Source: Pseudomonadota bacterium (GTDB lineage Bacteria; Pseudomonadota; Alphaproteobacteria; Rhizobiales; Devosiaceae). From it: a DNA stretch of 12,681 nucleotides. Location: positions 1-12,681 of the forward strand of contig JAEYXQ010000140.1 in NCBI GenBank assembly GCA_023431205.1. The letters run 5' to 3'. The position numbers and the translations under genes are program-made. Each line of letters opens with the position of its first letter. The first letter of the stretch is position 1. A model generated the notes under the pieces. It ran no database searches. It saw nothing but the letters and a program-made list of their open reading frames with translations, and had not been told where the DNA came from. This document shows, in pieces, positions 7,150 to 12,681 of this stretch.

Positions 7150-8720
7150 AGCGGTTTGCGCAGCTGCTCGAGCTCCTGGCGCTGACGCCGTCGCGCACGC
7201 GGAAGCTCGCGGCGATGACGGCCTATTTTCGCGAGACCCCCGACCCGGACCGGGGCTTTGCGCTGGCGGTGCTGACCGGGGCGCTGAGCTTTCGCAACGT
7301 CAAGCCGGCGCTGCTGCGCGACACCGTGCTGCGCGAGGTCGATCCGGTGCTGTTCGGGATGAGCTACGACTATGTCGGCGATCTCGGCGAGACCATTGCG
7401 CTGATCTGGCCGCACCGGGAGACGGGCGGGGAACTGCCCTCGCTGACCGAGCTGATCGAGCTGTTCAACACCACCAGCAAATCTGAGCTGCCGAACCTGA
7501 TCGGGGCGCTGCTGACGAGGGCCGAGATCCACGAGCGCTGGGCGCTGATCAAGCTCGCCACCGGGGCGCTGCGCATCGGGGTGTCGGCACGACTGGCCAA
7601 GACGGCGCTGGCGGAAATGAGCGGGGTCCAGCTGCAGGCCATCGAAGAGGTGTGGCATGGAGTGATGCCGCCCTACACCGAGCTGTTCGCCTGGCTGGAG
7701 GGCAAGGCGGAGCGGCCGGACATCGATCATGCGGCGCGCTTCCACCCGCTGATGCTATCGAACCCGATCGAGGAAGCCGATTTCGGCAAGCTCGACCCCA
7801 GGGATTTTTCCGCCGAGTGGAAGTGGGACGGGATCCGGGTGCAGCTGGTGCTGGGACAGGGCACGGCCTCGCTGTTTTCGCGCACCGGCGACGACATTGC
7901 GGCAGCGTTTCCCGATGTGGTCGAGAATGCTTTGGGGCAGGGGGTGCTCGATGGCGAGCTGCTGGTCGGTCATGACTTCGAGGCAAGGAGCTTCAACGAC
8001 CTGCAGCAGCGGCTGAACCGCAAGGTGGCCTCGCCGAAGCAGCTGGCGGAATCGCCCGCCTTCATTCGCGTCTATGACATGCTGTTCGATGGCGACGAGG
8101 ATATCCGGGCGCTCAGCTGGGAGGAACGGCGCCGGCGGCTGGAGGCGTGGTTCGCGCGGACGCCGCAGACGCGGCTCGACCTGTCCGAAGTGCTCCCCTT
8201 TGCGGACTGGGACTCGCTCGCGGCGCTCCGGCAGCAGGGTGCCGACGAACACGGGCACGAAGGGGTGATGATCAAGCTGCGGTCGAGCCCCTATGTGCCG
8301 GGGCGGCCAAAGGGCTTCTGGTTCAAGTGGAAGCGCGATCCCAAGGTGGTGGACGCGATCCTGATGTATGCCCAGCGCGGGCACGGCAAGCGCAGTTCGT
8401 ACTATTCGGACTACACGTTCGGCGTGTGGAAGGGGAACGAGATCGTCCCCATCGGCAAGGCCTATTTCGGCTTCACCGACGAGGAGCTGAAGCAGCTCGA
8501 CCGCTGGATCCGGAACAACACGGTGGCGTCATTCGGCCCGGTGCGCGAGGTGAAGAAGGAGCTGGTGTTCGAGGTGGCGTTCGACTCGGCGCAGGTGTCG
8601 GGGCGGCACAAGTCGGGGGTGGCGCTGAGGTTTCCGCGCATCAACCGCATCCGCTGGGACAAGCCGGCAAACGAGGCCGCGACGCTGGAGGACATGGCGG
8701 TGTTCGTGGGGGCGACGTAG
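7146..8720 (+). CDS. ATP-dependent DNA ligase (ligase-associated repair operon type)
   Basis: A 524-residue ATP-dependent DNA ligase. I chose ATG 7146 because it overlaps the exonuclease stop (ATGA) and begins a sensible helical N-terminus; upstream in-frame sequence lies inside the exonuclease gene. The order is an N-terminal DNA-binding region (about 1-200), a nucleotidyltransferase core, then an OB-fold. Motif I is KWDGIR with the AMP-accepting Lys226. SRTGDD follows at 245-250, the DGE metal residue is Glu271, motif IV is EGVMIK with Glu372, and motif V is FKWK with Lys394 and Lys396. All are intact, so it should be active. It lacks the polymerase and nuclease domains of LigD and resembles the stand-alone ligase paired with the MBL exonuclease. 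It presumably seals nicks or ends that enzyme has trimmed. The usual helicase and phosphoesterase genes do not follow. Confidence 0.93.
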   Translation: MKRFAQLLELLALTPSRTRKLAAMTAYFRETPDPDRGFALAVLTGALSFRNVKPALLRDTVLREVDPVLFGMSYDYVGDLGETIALIWPHRETGGELPSLTELIELFNTTSKSELPNLIGALLTRAEIHERWALIKLATGALRIGVSARLAKTALAEMSGVQLQAIEEVWHGVMPPYTELFAWLEGKAERPDIDHAARFHPLMLSNPIEEADFGKLDPRDFSAEWKWDGIRVQLVLGQGTASLFSRTGDDIAAAFPDVVENALGQGVLDGELLVGHDFEARSFNDLQQRLNRKVASPKQLAESPAFIRVYDMLFDGDEDIRALSWEERRRRLEAWFARTPQTRLDLSEVLPFADWDSLAALRQQGADEHGHEGVMIKLRSSPYVPGRPKGFWFKWKRDPKVVDAILMYAQRGHGKRSSYYSDYTFGVWKGNEIVPIGKAYFGFTDEELKQLDRWIRNNTVASFGPVREVKKELVFEVAFDSAQVSGRHKSGVALRFPRINRIRWDKPANEAATLEDMAVFVGAT

Positions 8721-8730
8721 GGATCTTGGG

Positions 8731-8817
8731 TAGACCTCATCCTGAGCTTGTCGAAGGACGAGGTCGCGGCCGCGGTGTTATCGACCTCGTGGTTCGACAG
8801 GCTCACCATGAGGTCTA
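8731..8817. repeat. Long imperfect inverted repeat with compensated arm hairpins
   Basis: Two 36-base arms (8731-8766 and 8782-8817) are inverted copies with five mismatches, separated by 15 bases. The outermost 10 bp (TAGACCTCAT/ATGAGGTCTA) are perfect. Each arm can also fold on itself, CCTCATCC with GGACGAGG in the left arm and CCTCGTGG with CCATGAGG in the right. Four of the five arm-to-arm mismatches are CC/GG swaps that keep these internal stems paired. It fills nearly the whole 109-base gap between the convergent ligase and merR genes and may act as a two-way transcription barrier. Confidence 0.85.
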
Positions 8818-8829
8818 GGAGGGGTCAGG

Positions 8830-9222
8830 TCAGCCGGCGTTGTGCAGCCTCTCCTCGGCCAGCTTCCGGATCTCTCGCAATTCGGAAATGGTGGTCTCGA
8901 GGTCGGTGCGCTGGCGCTCGAGGGCGGCGAGGCGTTCGCTGACCTTTTCGGCGAGCAGGTTGACCTGCTGGGCGCGGTCGGCGTCGTAGAGGCCGAGATA
9001 TTCGGAAATGTCGCGCAGAGAGAAGCCGAGGCGCTTGCCGCGCAGGATCAGGATCAGCCGGGCACGATCGCGGCGGCGGAACACGCGGGTGGAGCCGAGG
9101 CGCTCGGGCGAGAGCAGACCCTTGGCCTCGTAGAAGCGGATGGCGCGGGTCGAGATGCCGAACTCGCGCGACAGGTCGGCTATCGAGTAGAGCTCGCGCC
9201 CCTCCGGTTCGATGCGGTTCAC
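8830..9222 (-). CDS. MerR-family regulator, LiuR-like
   Basis: A 130-residue regulator with an N-terminal winged helix-turn-helix (about residues 11-80: YSIADLSREFGISTRAIRFY, then EAKGLLSPER). LRGKRLGFSLRDISEYLGLYD follows, then a long helix (about 85-126) expected to form the antiparallel coiled-coil dimer. There are no Cys residues and no C-terminal sensor domain, so it is not a metal or thiol sensor of the classical kind. The sequence style is that of LiuR-type MerR proteins, which control fatty-acid and branched-chain amino-acid catabolism in proteobacteria. It starts at GTG 9222 in a GTGA overlap with the fadD stop, so it is cotranscribed and translationally coupled with fadD. It is the obvious candidate to bind the two palindromes between fadD and fadE. 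The ligand, probably an acyl-CoA, is inference. Confidence 0.9.
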   Translation of the reverse strand: MNRIEPEGRELYSIADLSREFGISTRAIRFYEAKGLLSPERLGSTRVFRRRDRARLILILRGKRLGFSLRDISEYLGLYDADRAQQVNLLAEKVSERLAALERQRTDLETTISELREIRKLAEERLHNAG

Positions 9223-10931
9223 GGCTGGCCTCGCATGGCCGCGTATTCCTCCCGCAACTCCTTCTTGCTGAGCTTGCCAATGAGAGTCTTGGGGAGCTCG
9301 GTCTTGAAGATGATCTGCCTGGGCATTTCGAGCTTGTTGAGGCGCCGGAAGATGAACTTCTTCAGCTCCTCCTCGGTGATGTCGGCGCCGGCCTTGAGCT
9401 TGACAAAGGCGACGGGCGCTTCGCCGCGATATTCGTCGGGCACGCCGATGACGTTGGTTTCTTCGACGGCTTCATGGGCCATCAGCGCTTCCTCGATGGT
9501 GCGCGGATAGACGTTGAAGCCGGAGGCGATGATCAGGTCCTTGATGCGGTCGACCAGGAAGACATAGCCGTCCTCGTCCATGTGGCCGACATCGCCGGTG
9601 CGCAGCCAGCCGTCCTGGAAGGCATTCGCGGAGGCTTCGGGGTCGTTGTAGTAGCCGGGCATGACCTGGGCGCCCTTGACCTGGAGCTCGCCATTCTCGC
9701 CGACGCCCACCGGCTGACCGGTGTCGATGTCGACGAAACGGATGTCGGTGGCGGGCAGGGGCAGGCCGATCGACATCGGCTTGGAGGGCACGCGCAAGGC
9801 GGCGCAGCAGACCACCGGCGAGGCCTCGGTGAGGCCATAGCCTTCGGCGAGGATGGCCTTGCTCTTCTTGCTGAAGGCGTGCCGGACTTCGTCGGGCAGG
9901 GCAGCGCCGCCCGAGATGGCAACTTCAAGGCTCGAGAGCTGGTCGGCAGTGACGCTGTCGGCGCGGGCGATGGCGTTGAGCAGGGTGGGCACGGCCGGCA
10001 GGACATTGGGGCGGGTGCGGGTGAACAGGTCGAGCAGCGCCTTGAGTTCGAAGCGCGGCAGCATGACCACCTGGGCGCCGTTGCACAGCGGCACGTTCAT
10101 GCACACGGTCATCGCGAAGATGTGGAAGAAGGGCAGCACGGCCACGACCTTGGAGGGCGGGTAGAAGAGCCCGCAGCCCCATTTGTCGATCTGGCTCATG
10201 TTGGCGGCGATGTTGGCGTGGGTCAGCAGCGCGCCCTTGGGAATGCCGGTGGTGCCGCCGGTATATTGCTGGACGGCGATGTCCTTGTCAGGGTCGATAA
10301 GCACGGCGGTCGGGGTGTCGCGGCGGGCCAGCAGATCGGCGAGCCTGGTGATCTTGTCGCGGATCGGGGAGGCGTTGAGCCGGGCAAGGTCCTTGCGCTT
10401 GGCGATCGAGAACAGGACCTTCTTGACCATCGGCAAGGCGTCCGGGAAGTGGCAGGCGATCACCGACTTCACATTCCCGGCCTCGACCAGCTTCTCGGCC
10501 TTGTCGAAGATCTGCTTGAGATCGAGCGTGATCATCAGGTCGGCGCCGGCATTGGCGGTGATGTGCGCCAGCTCGTGGACGGTGTAGAGCGGGTTGCAGT
10601 TGACCACGGTGCCGCCGGCGCGGAGCACGGCGTAGTAGGCGATCGGGTAGAAGGGCGTGTTGGGCAGCATCAGCGCCACGCGCGTGCCCTTGGTGACCCC
10701 GAACTGGGACTGCAGGGCACCGGCAAGGGCGACGATCTTCTGGGCCAGTTCGCCGAAGGTGGTGGTGCCGCCGAGAAAATCGAGGGCGGTGGCGGAGGGG
10801 TTCTTGGCGCAGGCTGCCAGGACCTGCTCATGGACCGGACGGATATCGAGTTCGGTTTCCCAGACGATGCCCTCGGGGTAGCTGGCGATCCAGGGGCGCA
10901 GCGGTGCGGGGGCGTCGATCGTGGTGTCCAA
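9219..10931 (-). CDS. fadD: Long-chain fatty-acid-CoA ligase
   Basis: A 570-residue AMP-forming acyl-CoA synthetase that activates free fatty acids with ATP and CoA. Motifs in order are the P-loop YTGGTTGIPKG (223-233), GYGLTEAS (364-371), TGD with Asp447, the FACS-type stretch DGYVFLVDRIKDLIIASGFN (hinge Arg462) and the catalytic Lys553 in IGKLSKKELR. All are intact. Length is normal. The start is TTG at 10931, set by a near-perfect GAGGAGG 5 bases upstream. A longer TTG reading from 10988 lacks such a site and would overlap the probable -10 box. It lies first in an operon with the merR gene and faces fadE across a shared regulatory region, which supports a role in beta-oxidation. It is likely cytoplasmic or peripherally membrane-bound. 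Chain-length preference cannot be read from sequence. Confidence 0.94.
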   Translation of the reverse strand: MDTTIDAPAPLRPWIASYPEGIVWETELDIRPVHEQVLAACAKNPSATALDFLGGTTTFGELAQKIVALAGALQSQFGVTKGTRVALMLPNTPFYPIAYYAVLRAGGTVVNCNPLYTVHELAHITANAGADLMITLDLKQIFDKAEKLVEAGNVKSVIACHFPDALPMVKKVLFSIAKRKDLARLNASPIRDKITRLADLLARRDTPTAVLIDPDKDIAVQQYTGGTTGIPKGALLTHANIAANMSQIDKWGCGLFYPPSKVVAVLPFFHIFAMTVCMNVPLCNGAQVVMLPRFELKALLDLFTRTRPNVLPAVPTLLNAIARADSVTADQLSSLEVAISGGAALPDEVRHAFSKKSKAILAEGYGLTEASPVVCCAALRVPSKPMSIGLPLPATDIRFVDIDTGQPVGVGENGELQVKGAQVMPGYYNDPEASANAFQDGWLRTGDVGHMDEDGYVFLVDRIKDLIIASGFNVYPRTIEEALMAHEAVEETNVIGVPDEYRGEAPVAFVKLKAGADITEEELKKFIFRRLNKLEMPRQIIFKTELPKTLIGKLSKKELREEYAAMRGQP

Positions 10932-10936
10932 GGTAT

Positions 10937-10943
10937 CCTCCTC
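10937..10943 (-). promoter_or_regulatory. Strong Shine-Dalgarno deciding the fadD TTG start
   Basis: On the minus strand GAGGAGG lies 5 bases before TTG 10931. No ATG or GTG in the same frame has a comparable site, and this fixes fadD at 570 residues. Confidence 0.8.
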
Positions 10944-10987
10944 GAGCCATTTGGCAGTGGGCGCTTGCTGCGCTCCAGATTGGGTCA

Positions 10988-11016
10988 ACTATTCCATGGC
11001 TTGACGTTAGCGTCAA
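10988..11016 (-). promoter_or_regulatory. Candidate promoter of the fadD-merR operon
   Basis: Read on the minus strand, TTGACG (11011-11016) as -35 and AATAGT (10988-10993) as -10 are separated by 17 bases. Transcription would begin near 10981, leaving a leader of about 50 bases before the TTG start. The -35 box is the first half of the palindrome at 11001-11016, so a bound regulator would cover the promoter. Confidence 0.6.
11001..11016. promoter_or_regulatory. Palindromic operator 1 (fadD side)
   Basis: TTGACG-TTAG-CGTCAA is a perfect 6-bp inverted repeat with a 4-base spacer, lying 70 bases upstream of the fadD start. It has the same form (TTKACG-N4-CGTMAA) as the site at 11086-11101. From memory, this resembles the recognition sequence described for LiuR-type MerR regulators, one of which is encoded in the fadD operon. 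Confidence 0.72.
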
Positions 11017-11085
11017 ACGTCTGCCCATGCGGCGCGGCGGCACAGGATGGAACCGCCACGGCACGTGAACGCTTACGGCCTTTGA

Positions 11086-11101
11086 TTGACGTTTACGTAA
11101 A
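11086..11101. promoter_or_regulatory. Palindromic operator 2 (fadE side)
   Basis: TTGACG-TTTA-CGTAAA is an inverted repeat with one half-site mismatch; its inner ten bases TTTACGTAAA form a perfect palindrome. It sits exactly 85 bases from operator 1, about eight helical turns. It overlaps the candidate -35 box of fadE. Confidence 0.72.
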
Positions 11102-11113
11102 GCGCGCTAAATT
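11086..11113 (+). promoter_or_regulatory. Candidate promoter of fadE
   Basis: TTGACG (11086-11091) as -35 and TAAATT (11108-11113) as -10 are 16 bases apart. Transcription would begin near 11120, giving a leader of about 125 bases. The arrangement mirrors the fadD promoter, with the operator starting at the -35 hexamer. The rest of 10932-11244 shows no gene I can support. Confidence 0.5.
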
Positions 11114-11230
11114 GAGGGTCTATCGTTAAGGCTGGACGCGCTATGATCCCGGCGCGATCGGCCCACACCTCAAGCCGAAACAACGGCGGGCGGGCCAGGG
11201 ATCCATGCGGCTTCGGCGGCTGCGGGTACC

Positions 11231-11236
11231 AGGAGG
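11231..11236 (+). promoter_or_regulatory. Shine-Dalgarno deciding the fadE GTG start
   Basis: AGGAGG lies 8 bases before GTG 11245. An in-frame ATG at 11143 would add 34 residues but has no good ribosome-binding site, and the added sequence looks non-coding. Confidence 0.75.
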
Positions 11237-11244
11237 ACAGCTTC

Positions 11245-12681
11245 GTGACTCTCGCGCTTTTCATCATCGGTCTCATCGTCTTCGGCGTGCTTGCCATGCG
11301 CGAGAGTCCGCTCTGGCAGTGGGGCGCTGCGGCGCTGGTGCTCGGATTGCTGAGCCGGTTCGAGGTTGATGGCGGGCTGGAATTCCACGGAGGCCTCGGG
11401 CTGTTCCTGGCGCTCCTGCCCGGCATCATCCTGTTGCTGCTCAGCGTCACCGCGATCCGCCGGGCGACCCTGCTGCCGCCGATCTACGGGGCGGTGAAGT
11501 CGATCCTGCCGCGGGTCAGCAGGACCGAGCAGGAGGCGCTCGATGCCGGTACGGTCGGCTGGGACGCCGAACTGTTCTCCGGCCGTCCGGACTGGAGCAA
11601 GCTCGACGCCATCCGGCCGCTGACGCTGACGCCGGAAGAGCAGGCCTTCCTTGATGGGCCCACCGAGGTTGCCTGCCGCATGATCGACGACTGGGACATC
11701 CGCGCCAACCGGGCGGACCTGTCGCCCGAACTGTGGCAGTTCCTAAAGGACAATGGCTTTCTCGGCATGCTCATCGGCAAGGAGCATGGCGGCCTGGGCT
11801 TTTCGGCGCAGGCACAGTCGATGATCGTGTCCAAGATCGCCAGCCGCTCGGTGGCGACCGGCATCACCGTCATGGTGCCCAATTCCCTCGGGCCGGGCGA
11901 ACTGCTGGATAAATACGGCACGCCCGAGCAGAAGGACAAGTACCTGCACCGTCTTGCGACGGGCCAGGACGTGCCCTGCTTCGCCCTCACCGGCGTGCAC
12001 TCGGGCTCGGACGCCGGCGGCATGCGCGACATCGGCGTGCTGACCAAGGGGACTTGGGACGGCAAGGAAACGCTGGGCGTGCGGCTCAGCTTCGACAAGC
12101 GCTATATCACCCTTGCCCCGGTGGCGACGCTGGTGGGCCTAGCCTTCATCCTCAAGGACCCGGACAATCTGCTCGGGCGCGGCGAGGATGTCGGGATCAC
12201 GCTGGCGCTGATCCCGCACACCCATCCGGGGCTCGATATCGGGCGTCGGCATTATCCGGCGCGCCAGGCCTTCATGAATGGCCCGGTGCGAGGACGGGAC
12301 ATCTTCATTCCCATCGACTACCTGATCGGCGGCACCGCCTATGCCGGGCAGGGCTGGCGCATGCTGATGGAGTGCCTGTCCACCGGCCGCGCCATCTCGT
12401 TGCCGGCAATCGGCTCGATCTCGATCAAGCAGACGCTGCGTACCACCTCCGCCTATGCCCGCATCCGCCGCCAGTTCGGCATTCCGGTGGGCATCATGGA
12501 GGGCGTCGCCGATCCGCTGAGCCGCATGGTCCGCAACGCCTACACCTACGAAGCCGCCCGCGGCCTCACCGCCTCCATGGTCGACGAGGGCCAGAAGCCG
12601 GCGGTGATCTCGGCGCTGCTCAAGTACCGCACCACCGATGCGATGCGCGACAGCGTCAACGACGCGCTCGACATCCATGGC
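11245..12681 (+). CDS. fadE: Membrane-anchored acyl-CoA dehydrogenase, partial
   Basis: The first 479 residues of an E. coli-type FadE (about 815 residues in E. coli), cut by the window edge. FadE oxidises acyl-CoA to trans-2-enoyl-CoA with FAD, the first step of beta-oxidation. Hydrophobic segments at about 2-17, 22-37 and 49-70 match the N-terminal membrane region of FadE. FadE hallmarks follow: SRTEQEALDAGT (92-103), EEQAFLDGPTEVACRM (131-146), PNSLGPGELL (212-221), the flavin-side motif FALTGVHSGSDAGG (246-259), KRYITLAP (285-292), VPIDYLIGG-like IPIDYLIGG (355-363) and YARIRRQFGIPVG (404-416). The fragment ends at DIHG, before the C-terminal part. It begins at GTG 11245, after AGGAGG. 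It is divergent from fadD-merR and shares a two-operator control region, so both are likely regulated by the same MerR protein. Confidence 0.94.
   Translation, partial: MTLALFIIGLIVFGVLAMRESPLWQWGAAALVLGLLSRFEVDGGLEFHGGLGLFLALLPGIILLLLSVTAIRRATLLPPIYGAVKSILPRVSRTEQEALDAGTVGWDAELFSGRPDWSKLDAIRPLTLTPEEQAFLDGPTEVACRMIDDWDIRANRADLSPELWQFLKDNGFLGMLIGKEHGGLGFSAQAQSMIVSKIASRSVATGITVMVPNSLGPGELLDKYGTPEQKDKYLHRLATGQDVPCFALTGVHSGSDAGGMRDIGVLTKGTWDGKETLGVRLSFDKRYITLAPVATLVGLAFILKDPDNLLGRGEDVGITLALIPHTHPGLDIGRRHYPARQAFMNGPVRGRDIFIPIDYLIGGTAYAGQGWRMLMECLSTGRAISLPAIGSISIKQTLRTTSAYARIRRQFGIPVGIMEGVADPLSRMVRNAYTYEAARGLTASMVDEGQKPAVISALLKYRTTDAMRDSVNDALDIHG

Noticed and set aside
8825..9280. A 151-codon minus-strand frame overlapping merR
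   Set aside because: It is a frame-shifted shadow of the merR and fadD ends, rich in Arg and Pro with no motif.
11066..11081. A possible third operator (TGAACG-CTTA-CGGCCT) between the two palindromes
   Set aside because: Only one half-site is close to the pattern; the other half does not match.
9474..11129. A 551-codon plus-strand frame opposite fadD
   Set aside because: It is a mirror of the fadD codon pattern with low-complexity Gly/Asp/His composition, it crosses the regulatory region, and it has no recognisable family.

Overview
The window is high-GC DNA with the codon bias and gene content of an alphaproteobacterium. I would guess Hyphomicrobiales, perhaps a Devosia-like genus. The clues are a ligase-associated exonuclease/ligase pair, a LiuR-like MerR regulator beside fatty-acid genes, and several palindromic intergenic repeats of a kind I associate with that order. 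The taxonomic call is inference. I saw no phage, transposase, CRISPR, tRNA or rRNA.

Layout. (1) 1-76 is the tail of an unrecognised gene, followed by a strong intrinsic terminator (116-145). (2) 156-1640 (+) is a secreted protein built from about seven repeats of roughly 60 residues. Six of them carry a Cys-x3/4-Cys pair and a Trp; it looks like a disulfide-stapled beta-propeller of unknown function. (3) 1724-4633 (+) is an M16C (presequence-protease-like) zinc peptidase. (4) 4634-4907 is a convergent junction filled with two different palindromic repeats. (5) 4908-5921 (-) is a cytoplasmic alpha/beta-hydrolase esterase of the esterase D/Fes type. (6) 5922-6138 is a divergent spacer with another palindromic repeat. 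(7) 6139-8720 (+) is a two-gene DNA-repair operon: a metallo-beta-lactamase-fold exonuclease and an ATP-dependent DNA ligase that overlap by 4 bases. (8) 8721-8829 is a convergent spacer almost entirely occupied by a long imperfect inverted repeat. (9) 8830-10931 (-) is fadD followed by a merR-family regulator, overlapping by 4 bases. (10) 10932-11244 is a divergent regulatory region with two matching 16-bp palindromic operators. (11) 11245-12681 (+) is an E. coli-type membrane-anchored acyl-CoA dehydrogenase (fadE), cut by the window edge.

How the parts fit. fadD (fatty acid to acyl-CoA), fadE (acyl-CoA to enoyl-CoA) and the LiuR-like MerR form a compact, probably self-regulated entry module for fatty-acid beta-oxidation. 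Each operator shares its first half-site with the -35 box of one of the two divergent promoters, so the MerR protein probably controls both arms and its own synthesis. The exonuclease-ligase pair is half of the known four-gene ligase-associated DNA-damage-response set. The helicase and phosphoesterase partners are not in the window. The least explained items are the Cys-pair repeat protein and the family of compound hairpin repeats at three gene junctions.
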